Source: Kitasatospora herbaricolor (lineage in GTDB: Bacteria > Actinomycetota > Actinomycetes > Streptomycetales > Streptomycetaceae). Taken from it: 64,000 nt of DNA. The stretch is from the NCBI RefSeq assembly GCF_030813695.1, contig NZ_JAUSVA010000002.1, forward strand, positions 6,591,001-6,655,000, read 5' to 3'. A model generated the notes under the pieces. It was not told the DNA's origin. It made no database searches and was given only the letters and a program-made list of their open reading frames with translations. Below, piece after piece: positions 7,137-15,914 of the stretch. Made by a program: the position numbers and the translations under genes. Numbering within the stretch: position 1 is the stretch's first letter; each line of letters begins with the position of its first letter.

Positions 7137-8549
7137 GTGGCCCTGACCCTTCCCGCCGCCCCCGGACCGGCCGCGGCCTTACGCCGGGCGGGCGCCGCGC
7201 TGTCGGCCCGGCCGAGCCTGCTCGCCGCCGCCACCGTCCTGCTGGTCTGCGTGCCGACCGGGGAGAAGGACGTCGCCGCCGCCGTCCACGTCACCCCGGC
7301 CGACCTCGCCTCGCTGGCCCTGGTCGCCCTGCTCGGGCTCGACCTGCTGCGCGGCCGCACCCCCCGGATCGGCCGGACGGCCTGCGTCCTGTTCGGCGCC
7401 GTGGTGCTGGCCGCCGCCGTCGCCACGGTCGGCTCGATCGACCCGGTCGCCGGCGTCACCGGGTTCGTCCGGCTCGCCCAGGTCTTCGTACTCGTCCCGG
7501 CCGCCGTGCTCTGCGTCCTGCGCGACCGCACCGACCAGCGGCTGATCCTCGGCTCCTTCGTGCTCGCCGCGTTGGTCCAGGGCGTGGTCGGCGCCCACCA
7601 GTACCTGACCGGCACCGGCGCCTCGTACACCGGGCAGCCGATCCGGGCGGTCGGCACCTTCGGCGCGCTGGACATCATGGCGATGTCCAGCGTGGTCAGC
7701 TACGGCCTGCTCGCCGCGCTGGCGCTGGCCATGGCCGAGCGCGGCCCCGGCGGCGACGCCCGGCTGCGCCGGGCGATGTTCGCGGCCGCGGCGTTCCTGG
7801 TGTTCCCGCTCGCCGTGTCGTTCAGCCGGGGCAGCTGGATCGCCACCGGCATCGCCGCCGCCGTGCTGCTGCTGCGCTGCGACGCCCGGCTGGCCCTGCG
7901 GAACGCCGTGCTGGCGCTGGCCGCCGCGGTGGTGCTGGTGGGCGGCTTCGGGGTCGGCGCCTCCGGCGTCACCGCCCGGCTGAGCAGCATCGGTTCCGTC
8001 TCGGCGGCGCCCGACCAGTCGGTCAGCGACCGCTACGACCTCTGGGGCACCGCCGAGCGGATCTGGCAGGACCACCCGGTGACCGGCGCGGGCCCCAAGG
8101 CCTTCCAGCAACTGCGCGACAGCCACGCCCCCTTGCGGCTCTCCTCGGGCAGCGACGCGGAGGACACCAGCATCGGGTTCACGCGCGAGCCGCTGCTCTC
8201 CCCGCACAACATGTACTTCCTGGTGCTCAGCGAACAGGGCCTGCTCGGGATCCTCGCGTACGCCGCGCTCTTCCTCGGCCTGCTGGCCGGCTGCCTGCGC
8301 CGGGCCCGGGGCACCGGGACGGCCGCCCTCGCGCTGCTCACCTGGGTGCTGGTGGACTTCCTCTACGCGGACATCGGGGGCACCACCACGGTGCTCACCT
8401 CGATCGTGCTCGGCCTCGCCGCGCGGACGGCGCTGCCGGCCGCCCCCGGACGGGCCGCCGGGCCGCTGCCCGCGCCCGGCGTCCCGGTCCCGTCCGCCCG
8501 CCCCCGGCCCGCCCCGGCCACCGCCCGCGCCGAGGTGCCCGCCCCGTGA
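7137..8549 (+). CDS. O-antigen ligase/polymerase family protein (Wzy-like)
   Basis: A 470-residue polytopic membrane protein (about 11 hydrophobic segments) of the Wzy/WaaL superfamily, expected to polymerise lipid-linked repeat units outside the membrane. It has the family's large outer loop and the VSFSRGSW motif near residue 225, plus SPHNMYFLVLSEQGLLG near 360. GTG 7137 has GGAAG upstream and starts five bases after the priming transferase. Codon 15 is TTA (7179-7181), a leucine codon that needs the bldA tRNA in streptomycetes. The four-base GTGA overlap with the flippase implies coupled translation. Confidence 0.85.
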   Translation: MALTLPAAPGPAAALRRAGAALSARPSLLAAATVLLVCVPTGEKDVAAAVHVTPADLASLALVALLGLDLLRGRTPRIGRTACVLFGAVVLAAAVATVGSIDPVAGVTGFVRLAQVFVLVPAAVLCVLRDRTDQRLILGSFVLAALVQGVVGAHQYLTGTGASYTGQPIRAVGTFGALDIMAMSSVVSYGLLAALALAMAERGPGGDARLRRAMFAAAAFLVFPLAVSFSRGSWIATGIAAAVLLLRCDARLALRNAVLALAAAVVLVGGFGVGASGVTARLSSIGSVSAAPDQSVSDRYDLWGTAERIWQDHPVTGAGPKAFQQLRDSHAPLRLSSGSDAEDTSIGFTREPLLSPHNMYFLVLSEQGLLGILAYAALFLGLLAGCLRRARGTGTAALALLTWVLVDFLYADIGGTTTVLTSIVLGLAARTALPAAPGRAAGPLPAPGVPVPSARPRPAPATARAEVPAP

Positions 8550-10318
8550 ACGGCGACCCACCCGCCCGGACGGTGGCCGCGCCGCTGCCGCCGGCCCGCG
8601 CCGCCGAACCCCGGCCCGCCCCGGCCGGGGCCGCCGCGCCCCCGCCCGCCCCGGCGGGAGCGCCGAACCGGCGCGGCTTCCTGGTCAAGGCCTTCGGCGT
8701 CACCGCCCTGCTGAGCGCCGCCGGATCCGCCCTCGGCCTGCTCCGCGACCTGCTGCTGGCCCGCTTCTTCGGCGCCAACCAGGGCACCGACGCCTTCCTG
8801 GTGGCCTGGACGGTGCCCGAGACGGCGGCGCCGCTGCTGATCGAGGACGCGATGGCCTTCCTGATGGTGCCCGCCTTCAGCCTGGCCCTGGTGCTCCGCG
8901 AGGAGAACCCCGAATCGCCGGACCCGGTACGCCAGTTGGTCCGGGCCACGCTGCCCTGGCTGCTGGCGGCACTGTGCGCGCTGTCGCTCGGCGCCGCCCT
9001 CGGCGCGCCCCAGCTGGTGCGGCTGCTCGCCCCCGGCCTGCCCGATCCGGGCCTCGCCGTCACCTGCACCCGGATCACCGCGCTCACCATCCTGCCCTTC
9101 GGCCTGGCCGGCTACCTGGGCTCGGCGCTGCGCGCCCACCACAACTTCACCGCCCCGGCCGGCATCTACGTGGCCTACAACCTGGGCATCCTGGCCGTAC
9201 TGCTGACCTGCAACGCGATCTGGGGGGTCCGGTCGGCGGCGATCGGCGTGGCGGTCGGCAGCCTGCTGATGGCCGCGCTGCTGGTGGGCCCGTTCCTGCG
9301 GCGGCTGCGCGGCCGGGGCGCGGGCCAGGCCGGGCCACGGCCGGGGCGCGGGCGGGGGCCGCAGCCGGGCGGCCTGGTCCTCATCCCGCTCGCGATACTC
9401 CCGGTCGCGGTCTTCACCCTGACCCGGCAGGCCCAGGTCTTCGTCGAGCGCTACCTCGGCTCGGGCCTGCCGCCCGGCACCATCTCGCACCTCAACTACG
9501 CCGCCAAGGTCTCCCAGCTCGCCATGACGGCGGCCATCCTGATCTGCACGGTGACCTTCCCGCTGGTGGCCAGGGCGCTGGCGGCCGGCGACCTGGTCAC
9601 CGCCAGGGACCGGGTGGAGAAGGACCTCGGCCAGGCCACCGCCGTGGTGCTGGCCGGCACCGCCTTCCTGATGGCCTGCGCGCCCTCCGTCGTGGCGCTG
9701 CTCTTCCAGCGCGGCGCCTTCGGACCGCAGGACACCGCCGCGACCGCCGCCGTCATCCGGGTCTACAGCTTCGGCCTGCCCGCTCAGGCCCTGATCGGGG
9801 TGATGGTCCGGCCGTACTTCTCGGTCCGCCCGGTGGTCCGCCGGGCCGGCGACCGGCGGCCGGACGACGGCGGCCGCCGGCTGCTCGACTGGTACCCGGC
9901 CGCCGCGATGCTGCTCGGACTCGGGGTCACCGTCGTCGTCGGACTGCTGGCCACCCCGGGCTACGGCGCGCTCGGGCTGGCGGCCGGCAACGCGGCGGGC
10001 ATCACCGCGACCGCCGCCCTGCTGCTGCGCGGACTGCTGCTGCGCGGCATCGCCGTCCGGACGGGCCGGGTGCTGGCCGGCCAGGCCCGGCTGCTGGCCG
10101 CCGCGGTCGGCGCGGCCGCGGCCGGCGCCCTCGCCGCCGGGGTGCCCGCCGACCCGCTGCTGTCGACCCTGCTCGGCGGGGTGACCGTGGCCCTGGTCTT
10201 CGCCGCCCTCGGGACGGGCTTCGGCGCCGCCGAGGTGCGTGGCCCCGTGCTCGCCGCCGTCCGGGCCCTGTGCCCGCCATCCATCGCCGATGAAGGGAAG
10301 CTGCCCCATGGACGCTGA
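8546..10318 (+). CDS. MurJ/MviN-family lipid flippase (Wzx-like role)
   Basis: A 590-residue MOP-superfamily flippase. After about 50 Pro/Ala-rich residues the sequence ALGLLRDLLLARFFGANQGTD matches the MurJ/MviN opening, and roughly 14 membrane segments follow. Its place inside the polysaccharide locus suggests that it flips the locus's own undecaprenyl-linked units rather than serving as the cell's only lipid II flippase. The pattern FFGANQGTDAFLVA is typical of MurJ-like proteins in Gram-positive exopolysaccharide clusters. GTG overlaps the polymerase stop; the deacetylase ORF overlaps its last 11 bases. Confidence 0.85.
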   Translation: MNGDPPARTVAAPLPPARAAEPRPAPAGAAAPPPAPAGAPNRRGFLVKAFGVTALLSAAGSALGLLRDLLLARFFGANQGTDAFLVAWTVPETAAPLLIEDAMAFLMVPAFSLALVLREENPESPDPVRQLVRATLPWLLAALCALSLGAALGAPQLVRLLAPGLPDPGLAVTCTRITALTILPFGLAGYLGSALRAHHNFTAPAGIYVAYNLGILAVLLTCNAIWGVRSAAIGVAVGSLLMAALLVGPFLRRLRGRGAGQAGPRPGRGRGPQPGGLVLIPLAILPVAVFTLTRQAQVFVERYLGSGLPPGTISHLNYAAKVSQLAMTAAILICTVTFPLVARALAAGDLVTARDRVEKDLGQATAVVLAGTAFLMACAPSVVALLFQRGAFGPQDTAATAAVIRVYSFGLPAQALIGVMVRPYFSVRPVVRRAGDRRPDDGGRRLLDWYPAAAMLLGLGVTVVVGLLATPGYGALGLAAGNAAGITATAALLLRGLLLRGIAVRTGRVLAGQARLLAAAVGAAAAGALAAGVPADPLLSTLLGGVTVALVFAALGTGFGAAEVRGPVLAAVRALCPPSIADEGKLPHGR

Positions 10319-11225
10319 ACGGGGCCCGGTCCGCCCGGTCCTGTCCGATCCGCGCCGTCGCCCTGCCGGCGCGCCGCAAACCGTGCCGGACGGCGCCGGC
10401 CGGCGGGCCCCCGAGGCCCGGGCCGGCCGCCTGCCCTACCCGAGGCGGCCGCTGCCCGCGGCCCGGCCGGGCTCGCCCTGGGCGCCGTGGATCCTGATGT
10501 ACCACTCGGTGGCCGTCGAGAAGGACGACCCGTACCTGCTGACGGTCAGCCCCGGCCGGTTCGCCGAGCAGATGAACTGGCTGCACCGCACCGGCCGCCG
10601 GGGCGTCTCCACGCGTGAGCTGATGCGGGCCCAGGCCGAGGGCCGGGCCGAGCGGCTGGTCGGGCTGACCTTCGACGACGGCTACGCCGACTTCGCCCGG
10701 TACGCCGTCCCGGTGCTCCAGCAGTACGGCTTCACCGCCACCGCGTACGTGGTGCCGGACCTGCTCGGCCGGGTCAACGACTGGGACTCCGACGGCCCGC
10801 GCAAGCAACTGCTGACGGTCGACCAGGTGGCCGGGCTGGCCGCCGCCGGCTGGGAGATCGGCTCGCACGGGCTGGGCCACCGGGCGCTGCCCGGGCTGCC
10901 GGCCGACCAGCTCGCGATCCAGACCAGGGAGAGCCGCCGCGCGCTGGAGGAGATGGTCGGCGGCCCGGTCACCGGCTTCTGCTACCCGTACGGGGCGGTG
11001 GACCTGGCCGCCACCCTCGCCGTCCGCGACGCCGGCTACGACTACGCCTGCGCGATCGCGCACTCCCCGCTGACCGGCCGCTTCGCACTGCCCCGCTGCT
11101 ACGTCGGCGACCGCGACGGCGGCTGGCGGCTGCGGGCCAAGCGCGGCCGCCACCGGCTGCGCGACACCGTCACCGGGCTGCGCCGCGGCCGGCTGGCCGA
11201 GCGGCGCGGGAGGTCCGGGCGATGA
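10308..11225 (+). CDS. Polysaccharide deacetylase (NodB/CE4 domain)
   Basis: A 305-residue protein with a CE4 domain from about residue 60. It has TFDDGYADF (metal-binding and catalytic Asp pair), SHGLGH (the two metal-binding His), and CYPYGA for the R/Y-P-Y-G motif. The family removes N- or O-acetyl groups from polymer glycans. No signal peptide is evident (the first 50 residues are basic and proline-rich), so it may act in the cytoplasm or be exported by an unseen route. ATG 10308 has AAGGGAAG eight bases upstream and lies 11 bases inside the flippase gene; the stop overlaps the next start as ATGA. Confidence 0.85.
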   Translation: MDAERGPVRPVLSDPRRRPAGAPQTVPDGAGRRAPEARAGRLPYPRRPLPAARPGSPWAPWILMYHSVAVEKDDPYLLTVSPGRFAEQMNWLHRTGRRGVSTRELMRAQAEGRAERLVGLTFDDGYADFARYAVPVLQQYGFTATAYVVPDLLGRVNDWDSDGPRKQLLTVDQVAGLAAAGWEIGSHGLGHRALPGLPADQLAIQTRESRRALEEMVGGPVTGFCYPYGAVDLAATLAVRDAGYDYACAIAHSPLTGRFALPRCYVGDRDGGWRLRAKRGRHRLRDTVTGLRRGRLAERRGRSGR

Positions 11226-12370
11226 GGGTGCTGCACATCGTCACCGGCCTGGCCTCCGGCGGGGCCGAGCGCCAACTGCTGCTGACCGTCCGGAACCTGC
11301 CCGCCCACCAGCACTGCGAGGTGCTGACGCTGACCAACCCCGGCGCGGTGGCCGGCGCGCTGCGGGCGGACGGCGTCCCCGTCCACGACCTCGCGATGCG
11401 CGGCAACCGGGACGTCGGCGCGTTGCCCAGGCTGGTCCGGCTGATCCGGGCCGGCCGCTACGACCTGGTGCACACCCACCTCTACCGGGCCGGGCTGTAC
11501 GGGCGGCTGGCCGCCCGGCTGGCCGGGGTGCGGGCGGTGGTCGCCACCGAGCACTCGCTGCACCCCGGGGTGATCGAGGGCCGCCCGGTCACCCGCGGCG
11601 TCAAGGGCCTCTACCTGGCCGCGGAGCGGCTGGGCCGCACCACGGTCGCGGTCTCCCGGCAGGTGGAGGGGACGCTGCACGCCTGGGGCGTCCCGCCGGC
11701 CCGGGTGGAGCTGATCCCCAACGGCATCGACGCCGCCCGGTACGCCTGGCCGGCCGGGCAGCGCGCGGTGGTCCGGCGCCGGGTCCGGGACGGCCTCGGG
11801 CTGCCGCAGGGCAGCTGGGTGATCGGCGCGGTCGGCCGGCTGGTGCCCGGCAAGCGCTTCGACGTCCTGCTGGACGCGCTGCGCGAGCTGGACGGGCCCC
11901 GGCTGGTGCTGATCGGCGAGGGCCCGGAGCGTCCGGCCCTGGAGCGCCGGGCCGGGCGGCTCGGGGTGCGCGGCCGGGTGCTGTTCACCGGCGAGCGCGA
12001 CGACGTGCCCGACCTGCTGGCCGCCCTCGACGTGCTGGCCGCCCCCTCGACCGAGGAGACCTTCGGCCTCGGCGTGCTGGAGGGGCTGGCGGCCGGCCTT
12101 CCCGTCCGGCACAGCGCCTGCCCGGCCCTGGACGAGCTGCCCCCGGCGGCGGCCCCCGGCGCCCTGCGGATCCCCTCCGACCCGGCCGCCTACGCCTCCG
12201 CCCTGCGTGAGCTGTACGACCTGCGGGCCACGGGCACCCGCCCGCTCGCCCCGGCGCCGGCGGTGGCCCGCTACGACGCCGCCCGGGCCGCCGCGGAGCT
12301 GGGCGCCCTCTACGACCGACTGGTGCCGCGCCCCGCGTCCGCACCCGCCGGCGCCGCCCGCGGCGCCTGA
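11222..12370 (+). CDS. Glycosyltransferase family 4
   Basis: A 382-residue GT-B retaining glycosyltransferase. HIVTGLASGGAERQL at the N-terminus is the classic GT4 acceptor-domain loop. VGRLVPGKRFDVLLDAL opens the donor domain near residue 200, and the E-x7-E pair is in ETFGLGVLE near 278. Within the locus it should extend the lipid-linked unit after the priming enzyme. Its ATG overlaps the deacetylase stop (ATGA), so the two are coupled. The donor and linkage cannot be predicted. Confidence 0.88.
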   Translation: MRVLHIVTGLASGGAERQLLLTVRNLPAHQHCEVLTLTNPGAVAGALRADGVPVHDLAMRGNRDVGALPRLVRLIRAGRYDLVHTHLYRAGLYGRLAARLAGVRAVVATEHSLHPGVIEGRPVTRGVKGLYLAAERLGRTTVAVSRQVEGTLHAWGVPPARVELIPNGIDAARYAWPAGQRAVVRRRVRDGLGLPQGSWVIGAVGRLVPGKRFDVLLDALRELDGPRLVLIGEGPERPALERRAGRLGVRGRVLFTGERDDVPDLLAALDVLAAPSTEETFGLGVLEGLAAGLPVRHSACPALDELPPAAAPGALRIPSDPAAYASALRELYDLRATGTRPLAPAPAVARYDAARAAAELGALYDRLVPRPASAPAGAARGA

Positions 12371-12442
12371 GCACGAGCCCGTTTCCCTACGTTCCCGTCA
12401 CCTCCGGCCCACCCGGGCCGGCCGACCCCCTGGAGCCCCCCG

Positions 12443-13150
12443 ATGTCCGAACTGCGTCAGAGCGCTCGCCAGCTGGCCCGCCGCTGGTGGCCTGTGGCCC
12501 TCGCGGTGCCGCTCGGCGCCGCGGCCGGCGCCGGGTACGCGACCGTCGCGCACCCCGTGTACGCCGCCAACGCCTACGTGGTGGTGGTGCCGCAGACCCC
12601 GGGGGAGGGCGCGAACGCCGTCAACTTCGCCCAGGCGTACGGCCGGCTGGCCGGCCAGCCGCAGGTGCTCGCCCCGGCCGCGGCGGCCAGCGGGCACACC
12701 ACCTCGGAGCTGTCGGAGCTGGTGCACGGCACCACCTCCCCGGACGCGCCGATGATCGAGATCACCGGCACCGGCCCGGCGCCGAAGGAGGCCGCGACGG
12801 CCGCGGACGCGGTGGCCAAGGCGCTGGTGGCCTTCGCCAACCCGAGCACGCCGGAGACCGGGGTGAAGCTCGTCCCGCTGGCGGCGGCCGCCGCGCCCGA
12901 TCGGCCGACCTCGCCGTCCGCGCAACTGGACGTCGCGGTGGGCGGCGCGGCCGGGCTGCTGATCGGCGCCCTGGTGATGATGACCCGCCGGCGCGACGAC
13001 GACCCGGCCGCCGCACCGGCGGGTCAGGCCCTGCCCGTCGCCGCTGCCGCCCAGGCCGTGCCCGTGCCGGGCCCGGCGGCCGCCGGGGAGACCGCCGGGC
13101 GCGCCCGGGGCAAGGAGCAGGCCGCCGAACCGGCCACGAGCACCCGGTGA
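12443..13150 (+). CDS. Wzz-like chain length determinant / polysaccharide co-polymerase
   Basis: A 235-residue protein with two membrane segments (about residues 17-38 and 158-180) flanking an extracytoplasmic domain, the Wzz layout. The N-terminus ARRWWPVALAVPLGAAAG and the start of the outer domain (HPVYAANAYVVV) resemble the Wzz Pfam domain. The cytoplasmic tail is Ala/Pro-rich and lacks any Walker motifs, so no BY-kinase is fused, and none is encoded nearby. It should influence chain length or polymer export. It starts 72 bases after the glycosyltransferase, and its stop overlaps the next GTG. Confidence 0.75.
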   Translation: MSELRQSARQLARRWWPVALAVPLGAAAGAGYATVAHPVYAANAYVVVVPQTPGEGANAVNFAQAYGRLAGQPQVLAPAAAASGHTTSELSELVHGTTSPDAPMIEITGTGPAPKEAATAADAVAKALVAFANPSTPETGVKLVPLAAAAAPDRPTSPSAQLDVAVGGAAGLLIGALVMMTRRRDDDPAAAPAGQALPVAAAAQAVPVPGPAAAGETAGRARGKEQAAEPATSTR

Positions 13151-14319
13151 CCGCCGACCTGGCCTCGGCGGGCCTCCCGGCGCAGGCGGCCGGGCCGCGC
13201 TGGAGCACCGAGATCCGCCGCGACGACGAGGCCCTCGGCGCCCTCGCCGCCGAGTGGGACGACCTGGCCGCCCGCTGCCGCACCGCCACCTCCTTCCAGA
13301 GCGCCGCCTGGCAGGCCTCCTGGTGGCGGAGCTACGGTCGGCCGGGAGCCCTGGTGGTGGCCTTGGTCCGGCGGGACGGCCGGCTGGTCGGCGCGGGCGC
13401 CTTCCAGCGCCGGGCCGGCCTGCTGGGGCGGCTGTCCGGCGGGCTGACCGGCCTGGGCGGCGCCCTGATCGACTTCACCGACGTCCTGCTGGACGACGAC
13501 TGCGCGGCGCGGGCCGCCGCCGAGCTGGCCGCCGTACTGCCGCTCAGCCGGCCCTGGCACAGCCTGGAACTGCGCGAGGTGCACCCGGACGCCGCCGCCC
13601 AGCAGCTCTTCGAGCACTGGCGGGGCGCCCGGCACCGGCTGCCCGACTCGCTCTGCCAGTACCTGCCGGCCGTCCCGATGGAGGAGCTGCTCAAGCGGCT
13701 GCCGGGCCGGACCGCCCAGCGCAGCCGGGTGAAGCTGCGCCGGATCGCCGAATCGGGCGTGGAGTTCCGCTCCACCCCGCCCGAGGAGGTGCCGGAGGCC
13801 GTCGCCGGACTGCTGCGGCTGCACTTCCTGCAGTGGCAGCAGCGCGGTGTCACCCCTGAACACCGCTCCGAGCGCTTCGCCCGGCACCTGACCGAGTCCA
13901 CCACCGGCCTGGTCGCCGCCCGCCGGGCCGCCGTGCACCAGTACTGGCTGGACGGGGAGTTGGTCGCGGTGAACCTGCTGCTGCTCTCGCCGGCCTTCGG
14001 CGGCCTCTACCTCTACGGCGCGCACCCGGCGCTGCGCGAGCGGCTCGACATCGCCGGGCTGCTGTTCGGCGCGGCCCTGGACGAGGTGGTGGACGCCGGG
14101 ATCCCGGTGCTGAGCCTGCTGCGCGGCCAGGAGCCGTACAAGCAGCGCTGGCGCCCGGACGCGCTGGCCAACCAGCGGCTGCTGCTGGGCCCCGGCCGGC
14201 TCGCCCCGGCCGTCGCGGTGCTGCTGCTCGCGGCCCGGGCCAGGCGGACCGCGGTCGAGCTGCTGCGCTCGCGGCTGCCCCGCCTGAAGGAGGCGCTAGC
14301 GGCCCGCCGCCGGAGCTGA
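13147..14319 (+). CDS. GNAT/BioF2-like (CelD/BcsL-type) acetyltransferase
   Basis: A 390-residue protein of the acetyltransferase_6 (BioF2-like) type found in cellulose and exopolysaccharide loci. The N-terminal half begins LAAEWDDLAARCRTATSFQS and includes a W-x-x-S-W-W aromatic cluster. The C-terminal half holds the acetyl-CoA-binding-like fold with YWLDGELVAVNLLLLSP near residue 260 and an E-x-Y-K-x-x-W stretch (EPYKQRW) near 330. It would acylate a sugar precursor or repeat unit, or possibly transfer an amino acid as in FemX relatives. GTG 13147 overlaps the Wzz-like stop. It is the last gene of the plus-strand locus, and its tail overlaps the convergent hydrolase by 24 bases. Confidence 0.75.
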   Translation: MTADLASAGLPAQAAGPRWSTEIRRDDEALGALAAEWDDLAARCRTATSFQSAAWQASWWRSYGRPGALVVALVRRDGRLVGAGAFQRRAGLLGRLSGGLTGLGGALIDFTDVLLDDDCAARAAAELAAVLPLSRPWHSLELREVHPDAAAQQLFEHWRGARHRLPDSLCQYLPAVPMEELLKRLPGRTAQRSRVKLRRIAESGVEFRSTPPEEVPEAVAGLLRLHFLQWQQRGVTPEHRSERFARHLTESTTGLVAARRAAVHQYWLDGELVAVNLLLLSPAFGGLYLYGAHPALRERLDIAGLLFGAALDEVVDAGIPVLSLLRGQEPYKQRWRPDALANQRLLLGPGRLAPAVAVLLLAARARRTAVELLRSRLPRLKEALAARRRS

Positions 14320-15453
14320 GGCCGGAGCGGCAGCCGGGGCCGGAAGGGTCCCGGCCGGAGCGGGGACGCCCGGAGCGGGCACGGGGGCCGGGGCGGCCGG
14401 GGACGGGCCGGTCGCGCCCCTGGAGCCGCTCATCAGCTGCTTGAACACCGCGCTCGACCGCGGGTTGCGGTCGCACCCCCAGAAGCCGTGCGGGCAGTAG
14501 TCCGTCACGGTCTGGTAGCTGGTGTCGTGGGTGCGCATCCACTCCACCATCCGCCGGACGTACTCGGGGTTGTCGCCGTTGCGGAACAGGCCCCATTCCG
14601 GGTACGAGACCGGCTTCCCGCGCCGGGCCGCGAACTCGACCTGGTCCTGCAGGCCGTAGGGCTCCGAGACGTACTCGTCGAAGGTGCCCCCGGCGGGCTG
14701 GTCGTAGCTGTCCATGCCGATGATGTCGACCACGTCGTCGCCCGGGTAGCAGCGCGTCCAGGGGATGGCGTCCAGGCCGCGGTTGGGGGTGAAGTCGAAT
14801 CGGAACCGCTGCCCGGGCACCGAGCGCATCACCGTGACGATCCGCCGCCAGTAGGCTTTCCAGGCGGTCGGGTCGGGCTTGCAGCGGTGGGTGTAGGTGA
14901 CGCCGTTCATCTCCCAGCCGAGGGTGAGCACGGTGTCGTTGCCGCCCAGCGCGACCAGCTTGCGGGCCAGTTTGAGGAAGTGCTGGTCGAAGTCCCCCTT
15001 GGCGCCCTGGGCCAGCAGCCGGGCGACCTCCGCGTCCGGGACGCCGCCCTCGCTCGGCACCAGCATCGGCACGCCGAGCACGAGGGTGCGCGCGGGGTCG
15101 GCCTGCCGCCACTGCGACCAGAGGCCGAGCACCACCGGCTCGCCCTCCACGTCGCCCCAGCTGTTGCCGGCCAGGTAGGTGTGGCCGACCTGCAGATTGG
15201 CGTTGCCGAGCCACTGGGCGTAGCGCCCGATCTGCGGGATGTACCGGTCCCAGGAGCCGACGAAGGCCCCGAACGGGGGTTCGTGCCGGGGCTGTTGGGT
15301 GGCGGGCCGGGGGGCGGCCCCGCGCGGTGCGGCCGCGTCGGCGGAGAGGGCCGAGCCGGGCCCGTCCCGGTCGGGCGCGGGGCCGGCCGGGACGCTCGCG
15401 GTGGTCAGCATGAGCAGCGCGGCGGCGGCCAGGGCGAGCCGGCCTGAACGCAT
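14296..15453 (-). CDS. Secreted glycoside hydrolase, GH26-like
   Basis: A 385-residue exported protein. A signal peptide (residues 1 to about 24) is followed by an Ala/Pro-rich segment and a TIM-barrel hydrolase domain from about 55 to 350. GWEMNG places the candidate acid/base Glu181 and YPEWG the nucleophile Glu286, the spacing and context seen in GH26 beta-mannanases and related GH families. A Pro/Ala-rich tail ends the protein. GGAGAG lies just before ATG. It is convergent with the polysaccharide operon and overlaps it by 24 bases. A role in trimming the exported polymer is inferred from position only. Confidence 0.8.
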   Translation of the reverse strand: MRSGRLALAAAALLMLTTASVPAGPAPDRDGPGSALSADAAAPRGAAPRPATQQPRHEPPFGAFVGSWDRYIPQIGRYAQWLGNANLQVGHTYLAGNSWGDVEGEPVVLGLWSQWRQADPARTLVLGVPMLVPSEGGVPDAEVARLLAQGAKGDFDQHFLKLARKLVALGGNDTVLTLGWEMNGVTYTHRCKPDPTAWKAYWRRIVTVMRSVPGQRFRFDFTPNRGLDAIPWTRCYPGDDVVDIIGMDSYDQPAGGTFDEYVSEPYGLQDQVEFAARRGKPVSYPEWGLFRNGDNPEYVRRMVEWMRTHDTSYQTVTDYCPHGFWGCDRNPRSSAVFKQLMSGSRGATGPSPAAPAPVPAPGVPAPAGTLPAPAAAPASAPAAGR

Positions 15454-15914
15454 GGTCTCTCCTCGTGGGCCTCAAGGCCGGGCCCGGCAGAGCGGGCCCG
15501 CGATTCTGACACTAAGCCCACAAGGCGTCAGAAAACCCCAATGTCACCCTAAAGTGGACGCCGTTCGAACTCCCCTTCCGGGCCTGGGGGAGAGCGGGCC
15601 GCGGAGCCGCCGGAGCGCCGCCGGACCCCGTCCGGGAGCCGCCGCGAAGGGCCCGGAGCGGTGCCGCTCCGGGGCCGGGAACCGCGCCCGGGCGCGGTGC
15701 GTCTGTGTACCACCTCTGTAACAGTCCGCCGGCCCGCCGCGGCCCCGCGGGCGCGGGGCCGCGATCCGCCCGCCCGCCCGGCGACACCCCTGACGGCGCA
15801 GGTCGCCCGACGCGTCCGGAGACCTCGCGGACGACCCCCGTACGGGTGTCCGTCCTACGGACGGCCGATGATGTCCGGCTGACTCGCGGGGTGAACGGAA
15901 GGTACGCTCCGCCC
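15454..15914. other. Divergent intergenic region
   Basis: The 461 bases between the hydrolase (leftward) and the membrane protein at 15915 carry no convincing gene. An A/T-richer stretch at about 15503-15560 could hold the hydrolase promoter (TAGTGT on the minus strand near 15517). A short palindrome GTCCGT-cct-ACGGAC lies at 15848-15862, just upstream of the rightward gene. Confidence 0.5.
15903..15914 (+). promoter_or_regulatory. Candidate leaderless promoter -10 box
   Basis: TACGCT (15903-15908) is followed by six bases and GTG 15915. A GGAAGG lies 13 bases before the start, rather far for a ribosome site, so leaderless initiation is likely. Confidence 0.45.

Noticed and set aside
12487..13146. 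In-frame upstream extension of the acetyltransferase gene
   Set aside because: It is a shadow of the Wzz-like gene; GTG 13147 overlaps the Wzz-like stop as in the other coupled pairs of the locus.
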